Shown here: one piece after another, positions 48,096 through 60,411 of the stretch | Position numbering within the stretch: position 1 is the stretch's first letter | How the letters are laid out: the number at the start of each line of letters is the position of its first letter | Source of the DNA: Aliihoeflea aestuarii | Lineage (GTDB): Bacteria; Pseudomonadota; Alphaproteobacteria; Rhizobiales; Rhizobiaceae | DNA: 64,000 nucleotides | NCBI RefSeq assembly: GCF_024105665.1 | Contig: NZ_JAAAMK010000006.1 | Span: 124,001-188,000 of the forward strand | Direction of reading: 5' to 3' | Position numbers and translations under genes: made by a program | The notes under the pieces: generated by a model | Database searches by the model: none | Seen by the model: the letters and a program-made list of their open reading frames with translations, nothing else | Told to the model about the DNA's origin: nothing

Positions 48096-48938
48096 ATGAC
48101 AATCGCAGTGACAGGTGCGACCGGACAATTCGGCCGCCTCGTGATCGAAACCCTGAAGACGCGGACGAAAGACGACATCGTCGCGCTCGCTCGCTCACCG
48201 CAAAAGGCCGCCGATCTCGGTGTCGAGACACGCCGCGCGGACTATGATGACGCCGCTTCGCTCGAGGCTGCGCTGAAGGGCGTCGACACCTTGCTTCTCA
48301 TCTCGTCGAGCGAAGTGGGCAAGCGCGCTGCCCAGCATCATCATGTCATCGAGGCAGCGAAGAAGAACGCCGTGAAATGGATCGTCTATACGAGCCTGCT
48401 GCGCGCCGATTCCTCGACTCTCAGTCTTGCCGCCGAACATGCCGAGACCGAAAGGGAACTGAAGGCATCCGGCATTCCCTACACGATCCTTCGCAACGGT
48501 TGGTATACGGAAAACTACACCGGATCGCTTGAAGGCGCCGTAGCCGCCGGCGCCATCATCGGCTCTGCTGGCAAAGCCCGCATCTCTGGGGCATCGCGCA
48601 AGGACTATGCCGAGGCGGCCGTCGCCGTCCTCACGACACCGGGACATGAAGGCAAGGTTTACGAACTTGCCGGCGACGAATCCTTCTCACTTGAAGAATT
48701 GGCGGCGGAAGTCTCGAAGCAGACCGGCAAGGCGGTCACATACAAGGACCTTCCCGAAGCCGATTACGCCAAAACGCTTGAAGGCTTCGGTCTGCCAGCG
48801 GGCCTTGCGGCTGCGATAGCGGGCTGGGATGTGGCCGCAGGCGAGGGCGCTCTCTATGATGACGGCCGCGCGCTCTCAAAGTTGATCGGGCGTCCGACGA
48901 CGCCGTTCACGCAGACCGTGAAAGCGACATTCGCCTGA
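48096..48938 (+). CDS. QorB-like NAD(P)H-dependent quinone oxidoreductase
   Basis: 280-aa NmrA/SDR-fold protein with an N-terminal dinucleotide motif MTIAVTGATGQFGRLVIETL, ALARSPQKAADLGVETRRAD and DYDDAASLEAALKGVDTLLL. KWIVYTSLLRAD and PYTILRNGWYTENY are typical of QorB (quinone oxidoreductase 2). GGAG stands before ATG 48096. Its regulator is the divergent HxlR protein. Likely detoxifies quinones. Confidence 0.88.
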   Translation: MTIAVTGATGQFGRLVIETLKTRTKDDIVALARSPQKAADLGVETRRADYDDAASLEAALKGVDTLLLISSSEVGKRAAQHHHVIEAAKKNAVKWIVYTSLLRADSSTLSLAAEHAETERELKASGIPYTILRNGWYTENYTGSLEGAVAAGAIIGSAGKARISGASRKDYAEAAVAVLTTPGHEGKVYELAGDESFSLEELAAEVSKQTGKAVTYKDLPEADYAKTLEGFGLPAGLAAAIAGWDVAAGEGALYDDGRALSKLIGRPTTPFTQTVKATFA

Positions 48939-48949
48939 TAGAGCGCTTG

Positions 48950-48981
48950 GAGGGAACAGCGGAGCAATCCGCCGTTCCCTC
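48950..48981. terminator. Bidirectional hairpin between qorB-like and ialB genes
   Basis: GAGGGAACAGCGGA / TCCGCCGTTCCCTC, 14-bp arms with one A-C mismatch, closed by a GCAA tetraloop, in the 50-bp convergent gap. No strong T-run follows on either strand, so it may be rho-assisted or serve as an mRNA 3' end stabiliser. Confidence 0.6.
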
Positions 48982-48988
48982 GATAAGA

Positions 48989-49510
48989 TTACGGCAGCGC
49001 GTCGAAGCCTTCGCCGAACCCGTCGAGTTCGACGGGAATGCCGATGCCTTCTTCCGGCGTCTGGAAGACAATGAAGGTTGCGGTCTCGCCGTTGCGCAAG
49101 GTCGCCTTGAGCGGCTCTTCCAGAATCACCTCGGCGTAGCAGCCGTCCTGGAAGCAACGCACGAAATAGGCGCGGCCGATATCCTCGCCATCGACATTGA
49201 GCCCGAGCCCGTTCGGCAAAAGCACGCCGAGCGGCGCGAGAATCCGCAGGATTTCAGCCTGATTGTCGGCGGTTCGCAGGATGACGACGGACAGCCCCAC
49301 CTCGGGACGGTCCTCGGCGACCACGTTCTGGATCAGCGCGCATTGTTCGGATGTGGAGCCTGCCGGCGTGTCGCAGATCAGCGACCATGCGCCATGGGTG
49401 GAGCGCACGGCGCCCTGAGGGGCCTGCTGTGCCATTGCCGTCGTCGAGCCAAGCATCGTGCCGAGCGCGAGAACCGTCAGGGCCGGGCGGAAACTGGAGA
49501 GGATCGTCAT
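48989..49510 (-). CDS. Invasion-associated locus B family protein
   Basis: 173-aa secreted protein of the IalB/InvB family known from Bartonella and Brucella. Signal peptide (FRPALTVLALGTMLGSTTAM) ends near AMAQQ. The mature part has HGAWSLICDTPAGSTSEQCA, VGLSVVILRTADNQAEILRI and YFVRCFQDGCYAEVILEEPL, with paired cysteines. AGGAT lies before the ATG. Divergent from ctaC, with a 320-bp gap. Confidence 0.9.
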   Translation of the reverse strand: MTILSSFRPALTVLALGTMLGSTTAMAQQAPQGAVRSTHGAWSLICDTPAGSTSEQCALIQNVVAEDRPEVGLSVVILRTADNQAEILRILAPLGVLLPNGLGLNVDGEDIGRAYFVRCFQDGCYAEVILEEPLKATLRNGETATFIVFQTPEEGIGIPVELDGFGEGFDALP

Positions 49511-49830
49511 CTTTATCCTGCGAATCGCGGGCTGGAATTGTGCCAAGGTGTAGCGCAAAGCGCGCGCCGTCGACCATATCTTGTTTGAACGGGGCCGCAC
49601 GCCGCATGAATTGCCGTATCCGACTTCGGCTTTTTCCACAAATCGAGCGAATTGAGGGCGGTTTGCAGTCCTTTGTGTCCGTTACGCGCAAAAATGCCGC
49701 ACACCTCATGTGATGGCTTTCTTGCGGACGAACCCGGAGTATGATTTGAACGCGCGACGAAAGCCATGCTTCCTCGTGGCTGCCGCCGCATTGGCGCGAC
49801 ACGACGGACGATCCGGGAGACGAGAGGGTG
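49511..49830. other. Intergenic region between ialB and ctaC
   Basis: 320 bp without a credible gene. It must hold the promoters of both divergent genes, but I see no convincing -35/-10 pair and no long palindrome. Confidence 0.6.
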
Positions 49831-52397
<2,567 letters not shown>

Positions 52398-52460
52398 CCG
52401 GTAACGCGTGCATGACTTACGAAGCCGCCGGTTCGCCGGCGGTTTCGGCCTAAAGCAAGA

Positions 52461-53414
52461 ATGGATTCCAGCCAAATGGCCCTGGTCGAAAAGCACAGCC
52501 TGACGGACGCTTCCGAGTTTCGCGTGTCCGAAGCCATGCCCGGCGACTTTCTGGCGCTTCTGAAGCCAAGGGTCATGTCGCTGGTCGTGTTCACCGCATT
52601 CGTTGGTCTGGCGACCGCGCCGGGCGCCATCGACCCGTTCATCGCGCTCATCGCCATTCTGGCGATCGCAGTAGGGGCAGGGGCCTCGGGTGCGCTCAAC
52701 ATGTGGTACGATGCCGACATCGACGCCGTCATGACGCGCACCGCGCGCCGTCCGATCCCGTCCGGCATGATCACGCCCGATCAGGCGCTGACCTTCGGTC
52801 TGATCCTGGCGGTTCTCTCGGTGATGACGCTCGGCCTACTGACCAATCTGGTCGCCGGCGGCCTGCTGGCCTTCACCATCTTCTTCTACGCCGTCATTTA
52901 CACGATGTGGCTGAAGCGCTCGACGCCGCAGAACATCGTCATCGGTGGCGCTGCCGGCGCGTTCCCGCCCATGATCGGCTGGGCGGCGGTGACCGGCTCG
53001 GTCTCGCTCGAGTGCGTCGTTCTCTTCCTGATCATCTTCCTGTGGACGCCGCCGCATTTCTGGGCGCTCGCTCTCTTCAAGTCCGACGATTACGGCCGCG
53101 CCGGTATCCCGATGATGCCGAACGTCGCCGGCGAAGCGTCGACCAAGCGCCAGATCCTTGCCTATTCGGTGCTCGTCGCCGCCGTCGGCGTCGCGCCTTG
53201 GGCAATCGGCCAGACCTCGGCCGTGTATGGCGTTGTCTCGATCGCACTTGGCACCGCCTTCGTCTGGTATGCCTGGAAAGTCTTCCGCATGCCGGAGGCT
53301 GACCGCACGATGGGGGCGGCCAAGGCGCTGTTCGGCTATTCGTTGGTCTACCTCTTCGCGATCTTCGCCGTGCTGCTTGGCGACGTTGCAATAGCTCGCC
53401 TGATCGGGGGTTGA
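52461..53414 (+). CDS. ctaB: Protoheme IX farnesyltransferase
   Basis: Membrane enzyme that turns heme B into heme O with farnesyl diphosphate, on the way to heme A for subunit I. UbiA-superfamily aspartate motif in [20 protein letters not shown], then [20 protein letters not shown]. 317 aa with eight to nine helices. ATG 52461 gives a longer cytoplasmic N-terminus ([12 protein letters not shown]). The ribosome site is weak. Between ctaD and coxF, 63 bp after ctaD. Confidence 0.95.
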   Translation: MDSSQMALVEKHSLTDASEFRVSEAMPGDFLALLKPRVMSLVVFTAFVGLATAPGAIDPFIALIAILAIAVGAGASGALNMWYDADIDAVMTRTARRPIPSGMITPDQALTFGLILAVLSVMTLGLLTNLVAGGLLAFTIFFYAVIYTMWLKRSTPQNIVIGGAAGAFPPMIGWAAVTGSVSLECVVLFLIIFLWTPPHFWALALFKSDDYGRAGIPMMPNVAGEASTKRQILAYSVLVAAVGVAPWAIGQTSAVYGVVSIALGTAFVWYAWKVFRMPEADRTMGAAKALFGYSLVYLFAIFAVLLGDVAIARLIGG

Positions 53415-53416
53415 GC

Positions 53417-53572
53417 ATGGAACCGGAAACCATCGAACTCACCGAAAAGCAGAAGAAGGCCCGCAAGCGCCGCAACATCGCGATCGCGCTCGGGCTCGTC
53501 GCTCTCGTCGTCATCTTTTATGTCGCCACGCTCACCAAGCTGGGGCCGGCGGTCTTCGACCGGCCGATGTAG
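53417..53572 (+). CDS. coxF: CoxF-like small membrane protein
   Basis: 51-aa protein, one membrane helix. A charged start ([18 protein letters not shown]) precedes [20 protein letters not shown] and [12 protein letters not shown]. Located 2 bp after ctaB and 10 bp before ctaG, the usual place of CoxF in rhizobia. It probably helps oxidase assembly. Evidence is position, size and the conserved type of tail. Confidence 0.8.
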   Translation: MEPETIELTEKQKKARKRRNIAIALGLVALVVIFYVATLTKLGPAVFDRPM

Positions 53573-53582
53573 GGAGAACACC

Positions 53583-54212
53583 ATGGCCGAAGAACAAACC
53601 GACCTCGAACGCCAGAACCAGCGTCGCAACCGCAAGGTCGCGATTGCGTGCACGGTGTTCTTTTCCTCGATGATCGGCGTGTCCTTCGCGGCCGTGCCTC
53701 TCTACGATTTGTTCTGCCGGGTTACGGGCTACGGCGGCACCACGCAGCGCGTCGAGCAATATTCGCAGACGGTTCTCGATCGTGATGTCACGATCCGCTT
53801 CGACGCCAATATCTCCGGCGGTCTGCCCTGGCAGTTCAGGCCGGTTCAGCCGTCGACGACGATCAAGATCGGCGAGACGACGCAGGTCGCCTATCAGGCG
53901 ACCAATGTCGCCAACCGTCCGGCGTCCGGCCGCGCGTCGTTCAACGTCACGCCGCAGATCGCCGGCGCCTATTTCATGAAGGTGGAATGCTTCTGTTTCA
54001 CCGATACCGAATTGCAACCTGGCGAATCCATGGATATGCCGGTTGTCTTCTATGTCGACCCTGAGATCGTGAACGTTCCCGAACTCAAGGACGTCAAGAC
54101 CATTACCTTGTCCTACACGTTCTTCCCGCTGGCTTCACCCAGCCCGGTTGCGGCGAACAAGGCCGAGGGGGATGACAAGAACGCAGCAGCCGCTACCGAA
54201 CTCGGGGGTTGA
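53583..54212 (+). CDS. ctaG: Cytochrome c oxidase assembly protein CtaG/Cox11
   Basis: Copper chaperone for the CuB site. One N-terminal helix ([20 protein letters not shown]) anchors a periplasmic domain with [20 protein letters not shown] and the copper motif [20 protein letters not shown]. 209 aa. Preceded by AGGGAGAACACC. Stop overlaps the ctaE region, 1 bp before its ATG. Confidence 0.96.
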   Translation: MAEEQTDLERQNQRRNRKVAIACTVFFSSMIGVSFAAVPLYDLFCRVTGYGGTTQRVEQYSQTVLDRDVTIRFDANISGGLPWQFRPVQPSTTIKIGETTQVAYQATNVANRPASGRASFNVTPQIAGAYFMKVECFCFTDTELQPGESMDMPVVFYVDPEIVNVPELKDVKTITLSYTFFPLASPSPVAANKAEGDDKNAAAATELGG

Positions 54213-54213
54213 A

Positions 54214-55092
54214 ATGGCAGACGCACACGTAAAGAACCACGATTATCACATCATAGACCCGAGCCCGTGGCCGTTCATCGCGTCGATCGGCGCGTTCATC
54301 ATGATGCTGGGCGGCGTCGGCTGGATGCAGTATCTGCAGGGCGGACAGTTCCGTCTGCTGGGCGTCAATCTGGCGACCCCGTGGCTGTTCTTCGTCGGTC
54401 TGGCGATCATTCTCTACGTCATGTTCGCCTGGTGGTCGGACACGATCAAGGAAGGCCGCGAGGGGCATCACACACGCGTGGTGTCGTTGCACCTGCGCTA
54501 CGGGATGATCATGTTCATCGCCTCCGAGGTGATGTTCTTCGTCGCCTGGTTCTGGGCCTTCTTCGACGTCAGCCTCTTCTATGACGAGGCCGCGCAGGTC
54601 GCTCGCACCACCTATACGGGCGGTCAGTGGCCGCCGGCAGGCATCGAGGTTCTCGATCCCTTCCATCTGCCGCTCTACAACACCGTCATCCTGCTCCTGT
54701 CGGGCACGACCGTCACCTGGGCGCACCACGCGTTGCTGCATGACGACCGCAAGGGCCTGATCTGGGGCCTCGGCCTCACGGTTGCGCTGGGCCTCCTGTT
54801 CTCCTGCGTGCAGGCTTACGAGTACATGGTCGCGCCGTTCGCCTTCGCGAACTCGATCTACGGCGCCACCTTCTTCATGGCCACGGGCTTCCACGGCTTC
54901 CACGTCATCATCGGCACCATCTTCCTTCTGGTCTGCCTGGTCCGTGCAATGAACAACGGCTTCACCAAGGAGAAGCATTTCGGCTTCGAATCGGCAGCCT
55001 GGTACTGGCACTTCGTCGACGTCGTGTGGCTGTTCCTCTTCGTCGCGATCTATGTCTGGGGCTCGGCAGGCGCGCCGATCTACCATCACTGA
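54214..55092 (+). CDS. ctaE: Cytochrome c oxidase subunit III
   Basis: Seven-helix subunit III. DYHIIDPSPWPFIASIGAFI starts it, then RYGMIMFIASEVMFFVAWFW with the conserved glutamate, LSGTTVTWAHHALLHDDRKG and FMATGFHGFHVIIGTIFLLV, ending SAAWYWHFVDVVWLFLFVAI. 292 aa. A terminator follows 23 bp later, so this is the end of the first oxidase transcript. Confidence 0.97.
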   Translation: MADAHVKNHDYHIIDPSPWPFIASIGAFIMMLGGVGWMQYLQGGQFRLLGVNLATPWLFFVGLAIILYVMFAWWSDTIKEGREGHHTRVVSLHLRYGMIMFIASEVMFFVAWFWAFFDVSLFYDEAAQVARTTYTGGQWPPAGIEVLDPFHLPLYNTVILLLSGTTVTWAHHALLHDDRKGLIWGLGLTVALGLLFSCVQAYEYMVAPFAFANSIYGATFFMATGFHGFHVIIGTIFLLVCLVRAMNNGFTKEKHFGFESAAWYWHFVDVVWLFLFVAIYVWGSAGAPIYHH

Positions 55093-55115
55093 TCGATCCG
55101 GCATCGAAACGAAAG

Positions 55116-55144
55116 ACGGCCGCGCTCAGCGCGGCCGTTTTTTT
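55116..55144 (+). terminator. Rho-independent terminator after ctaE
   Basis: ACGGCCGCGC / GCGCGGCCGT, perfect 10-bp arms with a TCA loop, followed by seven T (55138-55144). It separates the oxidase subunit genes from the DUF983-surf1 group. Confidence 0.9.
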
Positions 55145-55247
55145 GTTGGGAGTTCTGGCGCATCGGCGCGCTTCGACCTCTCCACTTGCAGTCCCTGCGT
55201 CGCCATGACATTGGCATCCATTCCGCCAATCCGGTAAGAACCCCCTC

Positions 55248-55634
55248 ATGAGCGAAGACCGAGCGCATTACCCGCCCGTCGATCCGGTGAAGGCCGGCAT
55301 CGGGGGGCGTTGCCCGCGTTGCGGCGAAGGACATCTCTTTTCCGGTTTCCTGTCGATGCGCCAGAATTGCCGCGTCTGCGGGCTCGACTACGGTTTCGCC
55401 GATGCAGGCGACGGGCCGGCCGCTTTCGTCATCCTGATCGTCGGCTTCATCGTCGTCGGGCTGGCATTGTGGATGGAGGTCAATTATGGCCCGCCATTGT
55501 GGGTGCATTTCCTGTTATGGATTCCGCTCGCCATCGGCCTCTCCCTGTGGGCGATGCGCCTTGCCAAGGGAGTCCTCATCACGCTGCAATACTCCAACAA
55601 GGCTGCCGAAGGCAGGCTCGACCGTCCCGAATGA
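55248..55634 (+). CDS. DUF983 family zinc-ribbon membrane protein
   Basis: 128 aa. The N-terminal zinc ribbon is GRCPRCGEGHLFSGFL and NCRVCGLDYGFAD, followed by two membrane helices (VILIVGFIVVGLALWM, then FLLWIPLAIGLSLWAMRL). DUF983 proteins lie next to oxidase genes in many alphaproteobacteria. The stop overlaps the surf1 start by 4 bp, implying joint function in oxidase assembly. Confidence 0.9.
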   Translation: MSEDRAHYPPVDPVKAGIGGRCPRCGEGHLFSGFLSMRQNCRVCGLDYGFADAGDGPAAFVILIVGFIVVGLALWMEVNYGPPLWVHFLLWIPLAIGLSLWAMRLAKGVLITLQYSNKAAEGRLDRPE

Positions 55635-56383
55635 GTGAATCCCGAACCACCGCGCCGATGCGCCGTTCCTGGGTCGTCGCACTCGTCATCTCCAGCATCT
55701 TCATGCTCGCGGCGCTGATCGCGCTCGGAACGTGGCAGGTGCAGCGCCTGCACTGGAAGGACGGCCTTCTGGAGACGATCGACGCGCGCACGCATAGCGA
55801 ACCGCGCCCGCTCGCCGAGATCGAGCGTATTCTCAGCGACACCGGAGATGTCGAATATTGGCCGATGCGCGTCGAAGGCCGCTTCCTGCATGAAGGGGAG
55901 CGCCACTTCTTCGCCACCCATCAGGGCGGATCGGGCTATTACGTCTATACGCCGCTTCAGCTCGACGACGGCCGCATCCTCTTCGTCAATCGCGGCTTCG
56001 TTCCCTTCGACCGCAAGGACCCGGCCCGGCGCGGCGACGGGCAGGTCGACGGCGAAGTCACAGTAGAGGGGTTGGCCCGCAGCCGGCTTGACGAAAAGCC
56101 GTCCTTTATCGTTCCCGACAACGACCCTTCCGCCAATATCTTCTTCTGGAAGGACCTCGAAATCATGGCCGCAACGGCCGGTCTGCCGGACGGCGCCGAA
56201 GTCCTGCCCTTCTTCCTCGATGCGAATGCTGCACCCAATCCCGGCGGATTCCCGATGGGCGGGGTGACAATCATCGATCTGCCGAACAACCACCTCCAAT
56301 ATGCAGTCACCTGGTACGGATTGGCCGCCGCGCTCGTCGGCGTACTCGCTGTCTGGGGCTGGCGGTCGCGGCGCAAGGCTTGA
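55631..56383 (+). CDS. SURF1 family oxidase assembly protein
   Basis: 250 aa with a membrane helix at each end (SWVVALVISSIFMLAALIAL and WYGLAAALVGVLAVWGW) and the SURF1 domain between: LGTWQVQRLHWKDGLLE, YWPMRVEGRFLHEGERHFF, YVYTPLQLDDGRILFVNRGF and LPNNHLQYAVTWYG. Inserts heme A into subunit I. ATG overlaps the DUF983 stop. Confidence 0.94.
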   Translation: MSESRTTAPMRRSWVVALVISSIFMLAALIALGTWQVQRLHWKDGLLETIDARTHSEPRPLAEIERILSDTGDVEYWPMRVEGRFLHEGERHFFATHQGGSGYYVYTPLQLDDGRILFVNRGFVPFDRKDPARRGDGQVDGEVTVEGLARSRLDEKPSFIVPDNDPSANIFFWKDLEIMAATAGLPDGAEVLPFFLDANAAPNPGGFPMGGVTIIDLPNNHLQYAVTWYGLAAALVGVLAVWGWRSRRKA

Positions 56384-56451
56384 CAGGTCGGCCATGAGAC
56401 CGCATCTGCCCGGACAGACCGGCCCGGATTGCAATGCCCGAAAGAGAGTTC

Positions 56452-57456
56452 ATGACCGTCCAAATGCGCCCCCTGACCATCCGGCTTTGCGAGCCGCGCG
56501 GCTTTTGCGCCGGCGTCGACCGCGCGATCCAGATCGTGGTGCTGGCGATCAAGAAATACGGGCCGCCGGTCTATGTCCGCCACGAGATCGTGCACAACAA
56601 ATATGTGGTCGAGGGTCTGAAGGAGCGTGGCGCGGTCTTCATCGAGGAACTGGCGGAAATCCCGGTCGATCATGCCGACAAGCCGGTGGTCTTTTCGGCC
56701 CATGGCGTGCCGAAGTCGGTTCCGGCCGATGCGCAGTCGCGCAACCTTTTCTATCTCGACGCCACATGCCCGCTCGTCTCGAAGGTTCACAAGCAGGCGA
56801 TGCGCCATGCCCGGCTCGGCCGCCATGTCGTCCTGATCGGCCATGCGGGCCATCCCGAGGTCATCGGCACCATGGGTCAGTTGCCCGAGGGCGATGTGAC
56901 GCTGGTCGAGACCGAGGCGGATGTGGAGCGGCTTGCGATCCCCGATGACGTCGAACTCGGCTTCGTCACGCAGACGACCTTGTCGGTCGAGGACACGGCC
57001 GGCGTCATCCGGGCGCTGCAAATTCGCTTTCCGCACATCCAGGCGCCTGCCGCCGAATCGATCTGCTATGCGACGACCAACCGTCAGGATGCGGTGAAGG
57101 AAACCGCGCCCGGCTCCGACCTGTTCCTCGTCGTCGGCGCACCGAATTCGTCGAACTCGCGGCGGCTGGTCGAGGTTGCTGAAAAATCGGGAGCGAAGCG
57201 CGCGCTGCTCGTTCAGCGGGCTTCGGAAATTCCGTGGGATGAAGTCGGCGACATTTCCATCCTCGGCCTCTCGGCCGGCGCATCCGCTCCGGAAATCATC
57301 GTCGACGAGATCATAGAGGCGTTCCGCGCGCGCTTCGACGTGAAGCTCGACATCGTCATCACCGTCGAAGAACGCGAGAACTTTCCTGTCATGCAGGTTC
57401 TGCGCGATGTCGAGCTGACCAGCGCCGACATGGCCTTCGTCAACGGTTCTGCGTGA
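56452..57456 (+). CDS. ispH: 4-hydroxy-3-methylbut-2-enyl diphosphate reductase
   Basis: Last MEP-pathway step, HMBPP to IPP and DMAPP, with a 4Fe-4S cluster. The three cysteines are C19 ([12 protein letters not shown]), C106 ([10 protein letters not shown]) and C205 ([11 protein letters not shown]), with the [12 protein letters not shown] and HGVP segments. 334 aa from ATG 56452, where AAGAGAG is present. The ATG at 56434 adds six residues. Overlaps thrB by one base. Confidence 0.97.
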   Translation: MTVQMRPLTIRLCEPRGFCAGVDRAIQIVVLAIKKYGPPVYVRHEIVHNKYVVEGLKERGAVFIEELAEIPVDHADKPVVFSAHGVPKSVPADAQSRNLFYLDATCPLVSKVHKQAMRHARLGRHVVLIGHAGHPEVIGTMGQLPEGDVTLVETEADVERLAIPDDVELGFVTQTTLSVEDTAGVIRALQIRFPHIQAPAAESICYATTNRQDAVKETAPGSDLFLVVGAPNSSNSRRLVEVAEKSGAKRALLVQRASEIPWDEVGDISILGLSAGASAPEIIVDEIIEAFRARFDVKLDIVITVEERENFPVMQVLRDVELTSADMAFVNGSA

Positions 57457-58418
57457 TGGCGGTCTATACCGACATCAGCGAGGTCGAACTCGCCGACTTC
57501 CTCGCGCGCTATGACATCGGAACGCTGACCTCCTACAAGGGCATCGCCGAGGGCGTCGAGAACTCGAATTACATGGTCCACACGACCAAGGGCACTTTCT
57601 TCCTGACGCTCTATGAAAAGCGCGTGAACAAGGCCGATCTGCCGTTCTTCCTCGGCCTGATGAGGCATCTTGCAGCACGCGGCGTGCGCTGCCCCGTGCC
57701 GATCGAGCCGCGCGAAGGCGGCATGATCGGCGAACTCGCCGGCCGACCCGCCGCCATTATCTCCTTCATCGAGGGCATGTGGCCGCGCCGCCCGAGCGTC
57801 GAGCAGTGCCGCGCGGCGGGCGAGGCGCTGGCGCGCATGCACCTTGCCGGTGCGGACTTTGACATGACGCGCCCCAATGCGCTGTCCGTCGAGGGCTGGC
57901 GCGCGCTCTGGGAAAAGGCGCGGGAAAGCGCGGATGCGGTCGAGCCGGGGCTGGAGAGGGAAACCGAGGCCGATCTGTCGCGTCTCGAAGCGGCATGGCC
58001 GCAAGATTTGCCGGCGGGCACGATCCATGCCGATCTTTTCGCCGACAATGTCCTTTTTCTCGGCACCGATCCGGGCATCATCGACTTCTACTTCGCCTGC
58101 ACGGATTATCTCGCCTACGACGTTGCGATCTGCCTCAACGCGTGGTGTTTCGAGCGGGACCATTCCTTCAACCTGACGAAGGGCGCCGCCTTTTTGAAGG
58201 GCTACATCTCGCTGCGCCCACTTTCCGACGCGGAAGCCGACGCCTTGCCGACGCTCGCTCATGGCGCTGCGCTACGTTTCATGCTCACCCGGCTTTATGA
58301 CTGGGTGAACACGCCCGCCGGCAGCCTCGTGGTCAAGAAGGACCCGCTCGAATATCTGCGCAAGATGCGCTTCCACCGGCGCATCTCTTCCGCCGCAGAA
58401 TACGGACTTGCCCGATGA
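57456..58418 (+). CDS. thrB: Homoserine kinase (ThrB, aminoglycoside-kinase fold)
   Basis: Homoserine phosphorylation in threonine synthesis. It is the APH-fold ThrB2 type of alphaproteobacteria, not the GHMP type. [20 protein letters not shown], then [20 protein letters not shown] with the catalytic aspartate, and [20 protein letters not shown]. 320 aa. The ispH stop and this ATG share one base (TGATG), and the end overlaps rnhA by 4 bp. Confidence 0.94.
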   Translation: MAVYTDISEVELADFLARYDIGTLTSYKGIAEGVENSNYMVHTTKGTFFLTLYEKRVNKADLPFFLGLMRHLAARGVRCPVPIEPREGGMIGELAGRPAAIISFIEGMWPRRPSVEQCRAAGEALARMHLAGADFDMTRPNALSVEGWRALWEKARESADAVEPGLERETEADLSRLEAAWPQDLPAGTIHADLFADNVLFLGTDPGIIDFYFACTDYLAYDVAICLNAWCFERDHSFNLTKGAAFLKGYISLRPLSDAEADALPTLAHGAALRFMLTRLYDWVNTPAGSLVVKKDPLEYLRKMRFHRRISSAAEYGLAR

Positions 58419-58936
58419 AGAACGTGGAGATTTTCACCGACGGTGCATGCTCGGGCAATCCCGGCCCCGGCGGCTGGGGTGCGATCCTGCGTTTCGGCGC
58501 AAAGGAAAAGGAACTGTCCGGCGGCGAGGCCGACACGACCAACAACCGCATGGAACTGATGGCTGCCATCAAGGCGCTGGAGGCGTTGAAGGAACCGGTC
58601 AAGGCCGATCTCTACACCGACTCCAACTATGTCCGCGACGGCCTGACGAAATGGATCCACGGCTGGAAGAAGAACGGCTGGAAAACCGCCGACAAGAAGC
58701 CGGTCAAGAACGCCGAGCTCTGGCAGGCGTTGGATGCGGCGCGCGGCCGGCACGACGTGACGCTGCACTGGATCAAGGGCCATGCCGGCCACCCGGAAAA
58801 CGAGCGTGCGGACGAACTCGCCCGCCTCGCCATGGCGCCTTTCAAGCCGGCAAAGCCGAAGCTTCCCGAAAGCGCCGCGCCTGCAACGCCGCCGCGCAAG
58901 CCCCGCCTGATGGGGAACGCCACGCGCAAGGCGTGA
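58415..58936 (+). CDS. rnhA: Ribonuclease HI
   Basis: Cleaves RNA in RNA-DNA hybrids. D9 in [20 protein letters not shown]47 in [15 protein letters not shown]69 in YTDSNYV and the late aspartate in [13 protein letters not shown] form the DEDD site. 173 aa, with a basic, Pro/Ala-rich tail ([20 protein letters not shown]) longer than in E. coli. Coupled to thrB. Both RNase H types are thus in this window. Convergent with the peroxiredoxin gene. Confidence 0.96.
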   Translation: MKNVEIFTDGACSGNPGPGGWGAILRFGAKEKELSGGEADTTNNRMELMAAIKALEALKEPVKADLYTDSNYVRDGLTKWIHGWKKNGWKTADKKPVKNAELWQALDAARGRHDVTLHWIKGHAGHPENERADELARLAMAPFKPAKPKLPESAAPATPPRKPRLMGNATRKA

Positions 58937-58948
58937 CGTTCCGTTCGA

Positions 58949-59434
58949 TCAAAGAAGTTCGAGGATCTTCGCAGCGCCGGATTCGGTCGCCTGGCCCGGC
59001 TTGTCGCCGCTGTTGAGCGCCGTCACGGTACCGTCCTCGACGATCATCGAAAAGCGCGTTGCGCGAAGGCCCATGCCCGCGCCGGACAGGTCGATGTCGA
59101 GGCCGCAAGCCTTGGCGAAGTCGCCGCTGCCGTCGGCGAGGAAGACCAGCTTGTTTTCACCGCCGGTAAACCGTGCCCACGCGGTCATCACGAAGATGTC
59201 GTTGACGGCGACGACGGCGATCGTGTCGACGCCCTTGTCCTTGATGGCGTCGAAATTTTCGAGGAAGCCGGGCAGGTGGTTGTTGGAGCAGGTCGGCGTG
59301 AACGCGCCCGGCACGCCGAACAGAACGACCTTCTTGCCCGCCGTCAGCTCGGCCGTGGTGATGGTCGCCGGCCCGTCCGCGCCGATCGTCTTGAAACTTG
59401 CATCCGGCAGTTTGTCGCCGACCGAAATCGTCAT
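58949..59434 (-). CDS. Peroxiredoxin (Prx5/PMP20 type)
   Basis: 161-aa thiol peroxidase. Peroxidatic cysteine in VPGAFTPTCSNNHLPGF, a second one in DFAKACGLDIDLSGAG, and the MTISVGDKLPDASFKTIGAD start. GGAGAGAG precedes the ATG. Probably in the same transcript as the DsbD-like gene 59 bp upstream. Confidence 0.95.
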   Translation of the reverse strand: MTISVGDKLPDASFKTIGADGPATITTAELTAGKKVVLFGVPGAFTPTCSNNHLPGFLENFDAIKDKGVDTIAVVAVNDIFVMTAWARFTGGENKLVFLADGSGDFAKACGLDIDLSGAGMGLRATRFSMIVEDGTVTALNSGDKPGQATESGAAKILELL

Positions 59435-59493
59435 GTTCTCTCTCCGATAAATGGGATCATGTTGCGATAGCCGCATGTCCGGCTCTTTGCAAA

Positions 59494-60276
59494 TCAGTCC
59501 GGCTCGATTAGACCCGAAACCGCCGCGCCGCCGCTCACCAGCGTATAATCGGCCTGCAACGCCGCGCCCTTGCCGCGGTGGACGATGCGTGCCGTGAAGG
59601 TCCCGCCATCGGCCGCCGGCTCGAATTTCGGAGCCGCAAGCGACAGCCCGTCGCGCCCGGCGAGGAATATGTCTGGCGCACCGCCCCCCTTAGGGGTTTC
59701 TACCTCGATCGTCAGCACATCGTCGCCGGCGCTGGCGCCGGTCACGTCGAAACCTTCATGCGGCGCGCCGGGCAGGGCGGCGAAGGCGGCGTCGATCTGC
59801 GCCTCGTCGATCGGGCCGCTATCCGCGCCCGGCGTTACGTCAAGGCTCGCCTGAACGGGAACGCAGATCGTCTCGCAAACGCCGAGAAACACATCGAGCG
59901 TCAGTGGCGATGACAAATCCTCCAGCCCCGAGAACGCGACCGGCAGGCGCACATGGCCTTGATAGCCGGCCCATTGCGAGACGCCGTCGTCGAACCGTTC
60001 GGGCGCTGGAAAATGAAGGGCGACGCCCCTGACGTCACTTGCGCCTTCAAGGGAAACCTGTGGTGCGACGCCGGTTTCTCCAGGTTCCTTCCAGTAAGTT
60101 TTCCAGCCCTCGTCGAGGCGGATTTCGAGCATCCCGCGCAGCGCGCCTTGCGCATCCGCCGCGCCCTTGGTGACGAGCCTGAGCTTGCCCCCCGTCGTCT
60201 CGTGCCACGCGCCGGTGCCGGCGAAAGCGGCGGGCGTGACGATCAGGGCGGCTGCGAGTGCGACGATGATTCTCAT
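59494..60276 (-). CDS. DsbD N-terminal (alpha) domain protein
   Basis: 260-aa periplasmic protein. Signal peptide MRIIVALAAALIVTPAAFAG, then a DsbD-alpha immunoglobulin fold with the cysteine pair in DVFLGVCETICVPVQASLDV. YWKEPGETGVAPQVSLEGAS and FPAPERFDDGVSQWAGYQGH are typical. No membrane part and no gamma domain follow, so it must receive electrons from a separate DsbD-beta/CcdA-type protein. Lies upstream of the peroxiredoxin gene. Confidence 0.85.
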   Translation of the reverse strand: MRIIVALAAALIVTPAAFAGTGAWHETTGGKLRLVTKGAADAQGALRGMLEIRLDEGWKTYWKEPGETGVAPQVSLEGASDVRGVALHFPAPERFDDGVSQWAGYQGHVRLPVAFSGLEDLSSPLTLDVFLGVCETICVPVQASLDVTPGADSGPIDEAQIDAAFAALPGAPHEGFDVTGASAGDDVLTIEVETPKGGGAPDIFLAGRDGLSLAAPKFEPAADGGTFTARIVHRGKGAALQADYTLVSGGAAVSGLIEPD

Positions 60277-60411
60277 GGTTTTGTCTTGGCGAAGCCGGAC
60301 GGAATTGGCAACGCCTGCGTGGTGCCGCACGGATCATTTCGCGGTGATGTGGTTTAACAAAGCAGGACGACGCGGCTTTCACGTTTCAGGGAAACGCGTT
60401 ACGCTTCGACG

